16,942 nt of DNA. It comes from JAIBCL01 sp031411695 (GTDB taxonomy: Bacteria > Verrucomicrobiota > Verrucomicrobiia > Verrucomicrobiales > Verrucomicrobiaceae). The position numbers and the translations under genes were made by a program. Positions 1 to 7,399 of this stretch are shown piece after piece (within the stretch, counting starts at the first letter, position 1; every line of letters starts with the position of its first letter). A model generated the notes under the pieces. The model was not told where the DNA came from. It saw nothing but the letters and a program-made list of their open reading frames with translations, and made no database searches. The stretch lies in NCBI GenBank assembly GCA_031411695.1, contig JANOBO010000260.1, positions 1 through 16,942 on the forward strand. The letters are read 5' to 3'.

Positions 1-254
1 GCATCAAGGAGGTGGTGATCGATGGTGAGACGGGAATCCTGGTGCCCGTGCAGCAGCAGACCGAGAGCCCCTTTGAAGCTGTGGACCCGGACGGCTACGC
101 GCATGATCTGGCAGCCGGCATCAACAAGCTCATGGCAGACCGGCCGCTACGCGACCGGATGGCCGCCGCTGGCCGCAAGCGTGCCGTTGACTACTTCAGC
201 TGGAAGTCCATCGCCCGGAAGACGCTGGCCCTGTACAAGACGCTGGCGGAATGA
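1..254 (+). CDS. GT4-family glycosyltransferase / glycogen synthase, C-terminal end (partial)
   Basis: The gene enters from the left edge; only the last 84 codons are present, and the frame is open from base 3. The visible piece has the nucleotide-sugar-site feature of GT-B retaining glycosyltransferases, a DGETGILVP turn. It is followed by a loop with PFEAVDPDGYA, a helix (DLAAGINKLMAD...RDRMAAAGRKRAVDYF) and the terminal FSWKSIARKTLALYKTL helix. This order is typical of GT4 enzymes, and the VDPDGYA loop is most like the actinobacterial-type glycogen synthase (ADP-glucose or GDP-glucose using) that many PVC bacteria carry. Family membership is clear from this tail, but substrate specificity is inferred because the catalytic N-terminal domain is outside the window. 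The TGA stop overlaps the first unit of a 7-bp repeat array. Confidence 0.82.
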   Translation, partial: IKEVVIDGETGILVPVQQQTESPFEAVDPDGYAHDLAAGINKLMADRPLRDRMAAAGRKRAVDYFSWKSIARKTLALYKTLAE

Positions 255-302
255 GAACACTGAACACTGAACACTGAGCCCTTAACACAAAACACATAAC
301 AC
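254..302 (+). repeat. Seven-unit 7-bp tandem array (NNAACAC)
   Basis: Seven consecutive heptamers in perfect register fill the gap between the glycosyltransferase stop and ppnP: AGAACAC, TGAACAC, TGAACAC, TGAGCCC (degenerate), TTAACAC, AAAACAC, ATAACAC. Six of seven end in AACAC; the first two bases vary. The array ends 11 nt before the ppnP ATG, where no Shine-Dalgarno is visible. It could be a binding-site array, a translational leader or a mobile/slippage-born repeat; the function is unknown. Confidence 0.75.
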
Positions 303-313
303 CCTCCCTCACC

Positions 314-646
314 ATGCCCCCCATTTCATCTGAGTTCCCCGGAGTCACCGCCATCGCAAAGGCCAACATTTATTTCGACGGGAAGGTCGTCAGCCACACG
401 CTGCTGTTTCCGGACGGGAGCAAGAAGACGCTGGGGCTGATCTATCCAGGTGAGTTTCACTTCGGCACAGCGCAGGCGGAGCGCATGGAGATCGTCGCAG
501 GTGCCTGCACGGTGAACCTCGATGGCAGCGACGCGCGGGAGACGTATGCGGAGGGCGCAGCCTTTGATGTGCCGGCCAACAGCGGCTTCGACATCGCGGT
601 GGGCGGCGGCATCTGTGAGTACATCTGCTCCTTCCTGGATTCCTGA
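314..646 (+). CDS. ppnP: Pyrimidine/purine nucleoside phosphorylase (PpnP, DUF1255 cupin)
   Basis: Encodes 110 residues. It resembles E. coli PpnP (YaiE, 94 aa), a one-domain cupin that phosphorolyses several nucleosides to base plus ribose-1-phosphate. Visible family marks are N-x-YFDGKVVSHTL near residue 16, GLIYPGEFHFGTAQAERMEIVAGACTV (residues ~45-70, the central cupin strands), and GAAFDVPANSGFDI near residue 80. The last is the family's G-x-x-F-x-V-P-x-x-S-x-F signature, followed by a C-terminal YICSFL strand. The extra ~15 residues are at the N-terminus (PPISSEFPGVTAIAKA). The ATG at 314 is the only sensible start, but it lacks a clear ribosome-binding site. The protein is cytoplasmic and presumably acts in nucleoside salvage. 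It stands alone, preceded by the heptamer array. Confidence 0.9.
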   Translation: MPPISSEFPGVTAIAKANIYFDGKVVSHTLLFPDGSKKTLGLIYPGEFHFGTAQAERMEIVAGACTVNLDGSDARETYAEGAAFDVPANSGFDIAVGGGICEYICSFLDS

Positions 647-676
647 ACGGGCGGCCTGTCTTCGAGTACCCACCTC

Positions 677-897
677 ATGAGCCTCGGCACCAAGAACCGG
701 CTGAACCAAATCGGCGTGCTCTGCAAGGCGCATTGCGTGAGCGTCATGCCGACAAGCTGGACTTGGTGGCGGAGTTCATCGCGGAGACGGAGGGCGGGGA
801 TGCCACGCGCTGGAGCCAGTTCACCGACCTCAGGCGCAATGACGCGGAGATGCTAGCGAGGGTGGTTGCCGCGTTCGAGAAGTGGCTCAATCCCTGA
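677..897 (+). pseudogene. Short frame-broken coding relic downstream of ppnP
   Basis: The 362 bases between ppnP and the next gene hold no intact gene. An ATG at 677 opens a frame beginning MSLGTKNRLNQIGVLCKAHC. A better-looking protein stretch lies in another frame and ends at TGA 895-897: RERHADKLDLVAEFIAETEG, then GDATRWSQFTDLRRNDAEML, then ARVVAAFEKWLNP. It is amphipathic, helical and acidic. The second frame has no ATG; a TTG at 733 would give only 54 residues. Either a single indel near 700-735 split one small gene of about 70 residues, or the second piece is a tiny TTG-started protein, or both are chance. I do not recognise the family. From 898 to 1008 I see nothing. Confidence 0.25.
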
Positions 898-1008
898 CTC
901 CCGACGCGCCACGCGGCTGCCTGCCGCAGCGGCGGCGAGCGCAATTTCGCATCATTCGCAAACAAACCTGACGCACGCCGTCGATATGTGTGGTATGGGA
1001 CACGCTCT

Positions 1009-1362
1009 ATGGCTATCACACGTAAAACCACTTTTTCCCGTCGGGTAGTCGATCATGTAACTGATGAGCTGGTCACAGTACTGGGCAATGGTGGGCAGTA
1101 CGAGTTCAAGGCGCTCTTCGCGAAAGTCTTCGAGGGTTTGAAGCTGAAAAACGCGGTGAGCGGGGGCGAGGAGATGCTCCGCCTGCGCTCGTATGAGAAG
1201 CTGCTCTCCCTCGCCAAGCGCGGCCTCGTCTTGAAGACCGGGAAATGCTACAAGGGTCTGACCGGCCTCCAAGAAGCCAGCAGCGCCAACCGCCTCGCGC
1301 GTATGGAGCTGGCGGCCGACACCGCCGCAGCAGCTGCAGCCGCGGCTGTGGTCGCGGGTTAA
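1009..1362 (+). CDS. Small basic hypothetical protein, possibly winged-helix-like
   Basis: Encodes 117 residues from ATG 1009 (MAITRKTTFS). A GTG at 988 would add seven residues; neither start has a good ribosome-binding site. The family is not recognised. Features seen: a basic N-terminus (ITRKTTFSRRVVD), two amphipathic helices (HVTDELVTVLG and EFKALFAKVFEGLKL), a third helix (RLRSYEKLLSLAKRG), and a hairpin-like segment LVLKTGKCYKGLTGL. It ends in a tail of about ten alanines (residues ~103-113). Helix-helix-helix-hairpin with 'L-x-x-L-A-K-R-G-L-V' is how many winged-helix DNA-binding proteins read, but this is only pattern similarity. The poly-alanine end is low-complexity. The product looks cytoplasmic, with no signal peptide, and no operon partner is evident. 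Confidence 0.6.
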   Translation: MAITRKTTFSRRVVDHVTDELVTVLGNGGQYEFKALFAKVFEGLKLKNAVSGGEEMLRLRSYEKLLSLAKRGLVLKTGKCYKGLTGLQEASSANRLARMELAADTAAAAAAAAVVAG

Positions 1363-1542
1363 GTCTCATCGGCCACGCGATGTCGCGCGCCTTACTTTGG
1401 GCACACGTCTGGATGAGCGGCTTGCCGGTCTGTTCTCAGGGCGTTGCGGCCGGCCGTGGCTGCTCGTAGAAGCGGATTTCCCTGTTCTTGAACGTGCCGG
1501 AATGACCGGCAAAGCCCTGTTGAGTTTGCCCGCCCAGTAATT
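1363..1542. other. Non-coding or degenerate stretch with minus-strand coding traces
   Basis: No intact gene is convincing between the basic protein and the PEP-CTERM ORF. On the minus strand, frames covering roughly 1440-1610 contain protein-like fragments that shift frame. One reads RSQEEIATEGLAINQAAVHN, resembling a helix-turn-helix. Another reads GFAGHSGTFKNREIRFYEQP, resembling the end of a LamG/DUF1080-like beta-sandwich. They overlap and cannot both be real, so at most one is a relic. No terminator or tRNA is seen here. Confidence 0.3.
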
Positions 1543-2049
1543 GTGCACGGCAGCTTGGTTGATAGCCAGGCCTTCCGTCGCGATCTCCTCCTGCGAACGC
1601 ACCGCCGGTCGCACGAGGGCGACGTGACCAGATATTGTGGCGTCGCAATTTTAAACACGGCGACGACAACGGACCATTGGTTCGCTCTGGCCTGCGCCGC
1701 TTCTCCGTCGGAAACCGCGGCTGATCTGCTTCCAACATCCGATGACGTATTCAATCTCCAGAGTTGGTCAATGGCGGCAGGCCTTGCGCTGACCGGCACG
1801 CCGATGGCCACTTCGGCCGACGCGCTTTCCTTGCCGAGCCCGGACGGAAGCGGCTCGTGGGATTCATCACTCATCACCAGCGTGGGTTCAGACGAGCTTG
1901 CTCCATTGCTGATTGTGGCCGGCGCGTCCCAGCCTCGCTCTTTCTCCCTCACCTCAGTGCCGGAGCCCGCGTCGATTTCCTGGCTGGGGCTCTGCGTCGC
2001 GCTCGCCCACGCGCTCTCGCGTCGCAGGCGGGGCCGCTGCGGGGAGTGA
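1543..2049 (+). CDS. PEP-CTERM sorting-signal protein, short and possibly truncated
   Basis: The 168-residue frame ends in a textbook PEP-CTERM tripartite tail. VPEPAS begins at residue 139 (base 1957), followed by a hydrophobic span (ISWLGLCVALAHAL) and an arginine cluster (SRRRRGR). Such tails are recognised by exosortase/EpsH-type enzymes and direct proteins to the envelope or exopolysaccharide. The middle (about residues 60-135) is Ser/Thr/Ala/Pro-rich and gives no domain match that I know. The N-terminus from ATG 1543 is basic and lacks a signal peptide. An internal ATG at 1771 (MAAGLALTGTPMATSADA) would give 92 residues and only a poor leader. A real PEP-CTERM protein needs an export signal, so this is probably the 3' end of a decayed gene or one whose start is misread. 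It ends one base before the convergent FAD oxidoreductase stop. Confidence 0.5.
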   Translation: MHGSLVDSQAFRRDLLLRTHRRSHEGDVTRYCGVAILNTATTTDHWFALACAASPSETAADLLPTSDDVFNLQSWSMAAGLALTGTPMATSADALSLPSPDGSGSWDSSLITSVGSDELAPLLIVAGASQPRSFSLTSVPEPASISWLGLCVALAHALSRRRRGRCGE

Positions 2050-2050
2050 T

Positions 2051-4159
2051 CTACTGCTTCGGCAGCGCGGGCTCTTGCGGTTCAATCACAATCTCGACGG
2101 GACTCCACTGGACGGCATCGAGGATGACATGGCCGTCGGTTCCTTGGTTGCTGATCTCCACAAAGCCGTCCTTTCCTTTTTCAAAGCGGAAGACGCCCAG
2201 CGGGAAAAGCAGATCGTTAACTGGGGGCTTCTTTCGTTGATTCACGGTCACGGTGTTCGAGCCGTCGGCGTGATGAATGAGCACGGGCACGTTGGTGGCC
2301 CGGTTGGCGAGCGCGGTGTAGGCGACGGAAACCTTGTATTTGCCTGTCTTCAGAATGTCGGGCTGGAAGCGCGCGGTCTGAGACCCCTTTGCTTCATCGC
2401 CGTCGTGGCGGTAGCCGGCCATGACAAACGGTGATGTGGTGTGGCCGACGGAATCGAAGCCATGCAGCACGGCCTCGGTGTCATCGACGACGATGCCGCC
2501 GAGCTTTTCCTTCGTAAGGGTGGGCTTATGGACGATGGGCGGGCTCTCGAAGTCGAGCATTTGTCCATCCTTCTCGAGCCGCGCCTTCAACTTCGCCGCA
2601 TCTATCTTCTGCACGGTGACGTTTTCATCAATCGCGTGTGCCGCCGCAGTGGCAGCGCTTTGCCCCAGCACCATGAAGACCGGCTCCATGCGGATGCTGC
2701 CGTAGGCGATGTGGCTGGCGGCGAGGCAGACGGGGACGAGGAGATTTGTGCATTGATCTGCCTTCGGCCGCAGGCTGCGGTAGCTGATCGGATACGGCCG
2801 CGTGCCGATCTGGATATCGCCCTCATTGCGCGCGAAACCCTCGGCGGTGACGTAGCGCTGCGCGTTGTGTGAGTCCATGTTGTAGGCGCCCATGCCGACG
2901 CTGTCCTCGACGACCTCCTTGCGGAGGCAGTTCTTCTCACTCATCACATGATCGCTGATCATGCGCCGTGCCTCGCGGACGTAAAGCTGGCGCGGCCAGT
3001 TGCCGTTGTCGGTGAACTCATCCTTCGCAAGGCCCCACTGGCTGAATTTTTCGCGCACCGCCGCAGGCACGCGCGGGTGGTTTGCCAGCGTCCACATCAG
3101 GCCCTTTTGATAAACTTCGTGCGCCTTCCAAATCTGCGCGCGCTGTGCGTGATCGGCGTCCGGGTAGTCGTGGTTGGCACCGATGAAGTCCGTGCTGAAG
3201 GCGAAGTTGTTGTTCGTGTCCGTCTTGCGGTTTGGCATCGGGGTGGGTGCCCAAGGAAGGCGCAGATCACCCGCCTCGAAGTTGCGCAGCAGCAACTCGA
3301 ACTGCCTCTCGTCATAGCCGTCCGGCTTTGCGAACGGGATGCGCAGCGCGGGGTCGTCGGTGTTGCACATGCGGAAGTTATAGGCCTGGATGCGCGCGTC
3401 TCCATCGCCGTCCTTGCCTGCCGGCATGGGCATGACGCCCGGCAGCAGTCCGCTGGCGGGATCGCCCGGCTTCACATACAGATCGACGTTCTTTATGAAC
3501 TGATGGCTGCGCGCGCCGGCGATCTGAAGGCCGTTGATGGTCTCGCCATACACGGCGTTTGCCTCGCGCCCGACATGATAGCCAACGCCGGCCTTTGCCA
3601 TGAGGTCGCCTTCATAAGTCGCGTCGATGAAAACCCGGCCGCTGAACTCACGGCCGCTCTCCATCACGATCTTCAAGATGCGAGCGCCGTCTTTGACCAC
3701 GCCCTTTTGCAAGTCGAGCCGCTCGCCGAAGACCACCTGCGCCTTCGTCTCGCGCAGCATGTCATCATAGATCTTCGTCGCGACGTGCGGCTCGAAGGTC
3801 CACATCGTGTCCTCGCTGCCCGCGCCGCCATGGGGCTTCTTTGCGAAGTATTGCTCGCGCGTTTGCGCCGTCCAGTGCGCCGGGTCGGCGTAGTGTTTGA
3901 ACACGCGCTGATAAAACTCACGCGAGATGCCGCCGATGGCCCGCTTGTTGCCGATGTCCGTCGCGCCCAGCCCCCCGGTCGTGAGACCGCCGAGAAAGCG
4001 CGTCGGCTCGATCACCACCACGCTCTTCCCCATCCGCGATGCCTGGATCGCCGCCGTCACCCCGCCCGATGTGCCGCCATAGATGACGATGTCGTGCGTG
4101 TCCGTGGCGTGGAGCGGGCCGGAGAAGAAGATGGCGGCAAGAAGTGCGGTGCGTTTCAT
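2051..4159 (-). CDS. Secreted FAD-dependent oxidoreductase with C-terminal golvesin/xanthan-lyase-like domain
   Basis: Encodes 702 residues from ATG 4159, chosen because it gives a clean signal peptide (MKRTALLAAIFFSGPLHATD). An upstream start at 4210 would bury it. The Rossmann dinucleotide site follows immediately: DIVIYGGTSGGVTAAIQASR, with VVVIEP ending the second strand. Next come FLGGLTTGGLGATDIG and FIDATYEGDLMAKAGVGY, both hallmarks of the FAD_oxidored family (PF12831). That family is abundant in Planctomycetes/Verrucomicrobia and often sits with carbohydrate genes. After about residue 570 a beta-sandwich begins (VLHGFDSVGHTTSPFVMAGY ... GKYKVSVAYTALANRATNVP ... DGHVILDAVQW). It resembles the golvesin/Xly-type carbohydrate-associated domain. 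The substrate is unknown; oxidation of a sugar or other extracytoplasmic hydroxyl compound is an inference. The long plus-strand frame opposite it is a shadow. Confidence 0.85.
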   Translation of the reverse strand: MKRTALLAAIFFSGPLHATDTHDIVIYGGTSGGVTAAIQASRMGKSVVVIEPTRFLGGLTTGGLGATDIGNKRAIGGISREFYQRVFKHYADPAHWTAQTREQYFAKKPHGGAGSEDTMWTFEPHVATKIYDDMLRETKAQVVFGERLDLQKGVVKDGARILKIVMESGREFSGRVFIDATYEGDLMAKAGVGYHVGREANAVYGETINGLQIAGARSHQFIKNVDLYVKPGDPASGLLPGVMPMPAGKDGDGDARIQAYNFRMCNTDDPALRIPFAKPDGYDERQFELLLRNFEAGDLRLPWAPTPMPNRKTDTNNNFAFSTDFIGANHDYPDADHAQRAQIWKAHEVYQKGLMWTLANHPRVPAAVREKFSQWGLAKDEFTDNGNWPRQLYVREARRMISDHVMSEKNCLRKEVVEDSVGMGAYNMDSHNAQRYVTAEGFARNEGDIQIGTRPYPISYRSLRPKADQCTNLLVPVCLAASHIAYGSIRMEPVFMVLGQSAATAAAHAIDENVTVQKIDAAKLKARLEKDGQMLDFESPPIVHKPTLTKEKLGGIVVDDTEAVLHGFDSVGHTTSPFVMAGYRHDGDEAKGSQTARFQPDILKTGKYKVSVAYTALANRATNVPVLIHHADGSNTVTVNQRKKPPVNDLLFPLGVFRFEKGKDGFVEISNQGTDGHVILDAVQWSPVEIVIEPQEPALPKQ

Positions 4160-4263
4160 AACATGCGGGTGATTTTCAGAAGTAGGCGAGCGCGTCCCGC
4201 CTCGCAACATCTCGATGCCATCTCAATCCTCCGCAATCAACGCATGAGCATTCCGCTCCCGCT

Positions 4264-4881
4264 TCAGCGCAAAAACGGATTTTCCTCACGCTCGCGGCCG
4301 ATGGTGGTGTCATCACCGTGCCCCGGATAAACACGCGTCGCGTCAGGCAGCGGAAGCAGTTTGCCCTCAATGCCAGCAATGAGCAGCCGCCCGCTGCCGC
4401 CGGGGAAATCCGTGCGGCCCACGCCGTCGAGAAACAAAACATCTCCCCCAAACACAAGGCCAAGCTCCATTTGATAAAAGCACAAGCTGTCCGGCGAGTG
4501 GCCGGGAATGTGCAGCAGCTTCCACCCCACTCCGCCAATGGTCTCAGAGACCCGGCCTTCGAGCACTTCATCCACGGAAAACTCATCCACCGACATTGGA
4601 CTTCCAGCGACGGCGCCAAAGAGTCGTTCGAGGGTGAGGTCGCGGGAAAACGGCGCGAAAGTCAGGATCGGGCACCCGTGCTGCGTTTTGATCGGGGATG
4701 CATCGAGCACATGATCGAAATGCTGGTGGGTGAGGACCAAGGCGTCCACCTTCACGTTTTGCCGCGCAAGCCAGTCCGCCATTCCCTCCGGTGCATCGAA
4801 GACGACATTGGCCGACGCGGTCTGCAAGAGATAGCCGTTCGTTTCGGCGATGCCGCCGGTATAGGATGAGAGGGTGAACAT
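4264..4881 (-). CDS. MBL-fold metallo-hydrolase, glyoxalase II-like
   Basis: Encodes 205 residues from ATG 4881; a GTG three bases earlier is an equal alternative. The metal-binding set of the metallo-beta-lactamase fold is complete: THQHFDH (His52, His54, Asp56, His57), IPGHSPDS (His128), FGGDVLF (Asp147) and VYPGHGDDT (His188). The C-terminal GREREENPFL is typical of the short YcbL-like branch of the glyoxalase II superfamily, which lacks the long glutathione-binding C-terminal domain of true GloB. It probably hydrolyses a thioester or similar small ester in the cytoplasm; the substrate is not deducible. It precedes the FAD oxidoreductase on the same strand with a 104-bp gap, and is divergent from prc. 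Confidence 0.88.
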   Translation of the reverse strand: MFTLSSYTGGIAETNGYLLQTASANVVFDAPEGMADWLARQNVKVDALVLTHQHFDHVLDASPIKTQHGCPILTFAPFSRDLTLERLFGAVAGSPMSVDEFSVDEVLEGRVSETIGGVGWKLLHIPGHSPDSLCFYQMELGLVFGGDVLFLDGVGRTDFPGGSGRLLIAGIEGKLLPLPDATRVYPGHGDDTTIGREREENPFLR

Positions 4882-5004
4882 CACGGGCGCGAATCAGTCT
4901 GAAAGCGTTGGACATTTCAAGCCTTAACCCTGAAAATGCCCGACAATTTTTGCGGATTCTCCCGCATCATCGTGGCTGGCCTCGTCGTAATCCTTCAAGC
5001 AATC

Positions 5005-7368
5005 ATGACTCGTCTCACCTTTCCTTCCCTCGCGGTGGCTGTCGCCGGACTTCTCGCCAGTCCGTCCCCGGCTCCGGCCGAAACCAACTTCGGCCAGGTA
5101 GCCATGCATGTGGCCTACATGCTTCAAAACCATCACTACAGTCACAAGGACTTCGATGACACGGTTTCCGGCAAGCTTCTAGAGAACTACCTGGACCTCC
5201 TCGACTTCAAGCACATCTTCTTCACCCAGCAGGACGTGGACAAGTTCAAGGCAAGCTACGCCACCACGCTCGACGACCATGTGCTGATGCGGAACATCAG
5301 TCCAGCCACCGAGATCTACGACGTTTATAAACAGCGCGTGGCCGAGCGCGTGGCCTTTGCCAAAAAGGCGCTGGAGACGAACAAGTTCACCTTCGATTCC
5401 GAACGCAAAATCGAGGTGAAGCGCGACAAGCTCCCGTGGCCCGCCAACAAGGCCGCCGCTGACACCCTGTGGAATGACTTGCTCGAGGATAACCTCATCC
5501 AGGAACGCCTCATCGAGAAATCCCGCGCCGAAGATGCCAGGAAGAAGGAAGCCGCGAAGGCGAAAAAAGAAGCCGAGAAAAAAGCGGCGGCCCCTGACGC
5601 GGCAAAGGATGACCCGCAGACGGCAAAGGCTGATGCCGGGAAAAAGACGCCCGCCGACAAGGACGACGATGACGATTCGAAGCTCACCGCCCAACAGCGC
5701 ATCGCCAAGGACTACGACCGTCTGCTCGAGAGCGTGAATGAAAACGGCAACGAGGAGGAGGTGGTGAATTATTTCCTCTCCTGCCTCGCCACCGCATACG
5801 ATCCGCACACGGAGTACATGAGCCAGAACGAAATGGACAATTTCAATATTCAGATGAAGCACTCGCTGGTGGGCATCGGCGCGCTCCTCGGCAAAAAGGA
5901 CGACGGCGCTGAGATCCAGGGCATCGTGGTCGGCGGTCCGGCCGACAAGCAAGGGGATCTGCAACTCAACGACCGCATCATCGCCGTGGCTCAAGGCGGC
6001 TCGGGCGAATATGTCGATGTGAAGTATAAAAAGCTCCAGGACATCGTGGACATGATCCGTGGGAAGCCCGACACCATCGTCCGCCTGAAGATCGTGCCCG
6101 CCATCGATCCGACGGCCAACAAGGAAATCTCCATCACCCGCGGTGAAGTGGAGCTGAAGGAAAAGCTGGCCAATGCCGAGCTCATCCAGACGCCTCCTGA
6201 ACTCGGGAAGCCGCTCAAACTAGGCTGGATCAACCTCTCCTCCTTCTACGCCGACATGGAAGAAGGCAAGGTCAGCACCACCACCGACGTGGAAAAACTG
6301 CTCCGTCGTCTGATGAAGGAGAACATCGAAGGCCTGGTGCTCGACCTGCGCAGCAATGGTGGTGGATCGCTGGAGGAAGCGATCAAGCTCACCGGTCTTT
6401 TCATTCCCGCCGGTCCCGTCGTTCAGGCCAAGGACTGGCGCGACAACATCACTTGGCGTGAATGTGAGAACGAGCGTCCCGTTTACGACGGCCCGATGAT
6501 CGTGCTGACCGACAAGGCCAGTGCTTCCGCGAGTGAGATTCTCGCGGCCGCGCTTCAAGACGCGCACCGCGCGCTGATCGTGGGCGACAAGTCCACTTAC
6601 GGCAAAGGAACGGTGCAGACCATTCTTCCCGTCGAGCGCTACATGCCGTTCTTCAGTGACAAAACGCGCGCGGGCGCTCTGAAGGTGACCATTCAGAAGT
6701 TTTACCGCATCGCCGGCGGTTCCACGCAGCTCAAGGGCGTGATCCCCGACGTGATCCTCCCTTCAATCCGTGACGTGATGGACATCGGGGAGGCTTCGGC
6801 AGACAACGCCCTGCCCTACGACGAGATCCCTCCGCGCACGTTCACATACTTCCGGAAATCCGCGTTCCCGGCGGAGGAATTGACGGCACGTGTCGCCAGT
6901 CGCATCGCCGACAACCCAGAGTTCCAGCTCATCATTGAAGAGTCGAAGCGCCTCAAGGATCGCATCGAACGCAATACCGTCAGCTTGAACGAGAAAGCGC
7001 GTGAACAAGAGAGGCTGGACAACGAGCAGCGCCGCAAGAAGCAGGAGGACGAGCGCGCCGAGCGGACCAAGAAGGTGACCGACACACTGAAAGCCGGCGG
7101 TCTCAAGGTGTACCATCTCACTTTGGACAATGTGGCCAAGCCGGAGCTTGTGCTTGAATCAAACTTCACGCGCGAGCAAAGCACGGGCATGAGAATGTCA
7201 GCCACCCGCTCCGATGACGATGGAAGCAACGGCGGATCGAAGTTCCCATATGGTGTCGAGCCTGTGAAATTGGAGGCCATCCATATCCTCCGGGATTTGA
7301 TTGATCTCGGCGGCGCGCAGCCGACGACGGCGAAGACGGGAGACAAACCTAAGCAGGCTTCAAACTAA
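5005..7368 (+). CDS. prc: Carboxy-terminal processing (tail-specific) protease, S41A family
   Basis: Encodes 787 residues from ATG 5005, which yields a signal peptide ending PSPAPA|ETN. ATG 4936 would add 23 residues and a second hydrophobic run. The layout matches E. coli Prc/Tsp (682 aa). An N-terminal Tsp_N region (NHHYSHKDFDDTVSGKLLENYLDLLD) comes first. A PDZ domain (about residues 290-370, GIGALLGKKDDGAEIQGIVV through LQDIVDMIRGKPDTIVRLKI) follows. The S41 peptidase core has the Ser/Lys dyad: Ser508 in SASASE, Asp519 and Lys534 in YGKGTVQ. A C-terminal helical DUF3340-type part completes it. A Lys/Ala/Asp-rich insert (residues ~172-230) accounts for some of the extra length. Prc degrades or trims periplasmic proteins with exposed nonpolar C-termini, including peptidoglycan hydrolases. 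The moaC start lies 31 bp downstream, so co-transcription is likely. Confidence 0.93.
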   Translation: MTRLTFPSLAVAVAGLLASPSPAPAETNFGQVAMHVAYMLQNHHYSHKDFDDTVSGKLLENYLDLLDFKHIFFTQQDVDKFKASYATTLDDHVLMRNISPATEIYDVYKQRVAERVAFAKKALETNKFTFDSERKIEVKRDKLPWPANKAAADTLWNDLLEDNLIQERLIEKSRAEDARKKEAAKAKKEAEKKAAAPDAAKDDPQTAKADAGKKTPADKDDDDDSKLTAQQRIAKDYDRLLESVNENGNEEEVVNYFLSCLATAYDPHTEYMSQNEMDNFNIQMKHSLVGIGALLGKKDDGAEIQGIVVGGPADKQGDLQLNDRIIAVAQGGSGEYVDVKYKKLQDIVDMIRGKPDTIVRLKIVPAIDPTANKEISITRGEVELKEKLANAELIQTPPELGKPLKLGWINLSSFYADMEEGKVSTTTDVEKLLRRLMKENIEGLVLDLRSNGGGSLEEAIKLTGLFIPAGPVVQAKDWRDNITWRECENERPVYDGPMIVLTDKASASASEILAAALQDAHRALIVGDKSTYGKGTVQTILPVERYMPFFSDKTRAGALKVTIQKFYRIAGGSTQLKGVIPDVILPSIRDVMDIGEASADNALPYDEIPPRTFTYFRKSAFPAEELTARVASRIADNPEFQLIIEESKRLKDRIERNTVSLNEKAREQERLDNEQRRKKQEDERAERTKKVTDTLKAGGLKVYHLTLDNVAKPELVLESNFTREQSTGMRMSATRSDDDGSNGGSKFPYGVEPVKLEAIHILRDLIDLGGAQPTTAKTGDKPKQASN

Positions 7369-7399
7369 CGGACACCCGGCCCGGCGCCAACTTTCGGGA

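Noticed and set aside
254..302. CRISPR-like repeat
   Set aside because: Units are 7 bp in direct tandem with no spacers.
326..733. 135-residue minus-strand frame
   Set aside because: It is antisense to ppnP, which has clear family motifs.
2948..4330. 460-residue plus-strand open frame
   Set aside because: It lies opposite the FAD oxidoreductase, is Arg/Val/Leu-rich with no motif, and is a typical GC-rich shadow frame.
5179..5994. 271-residue minus-strand frame
   Set aside because: It is antisense to well-supported prc and rich in Val/Leu/Gly with no domain pattern.
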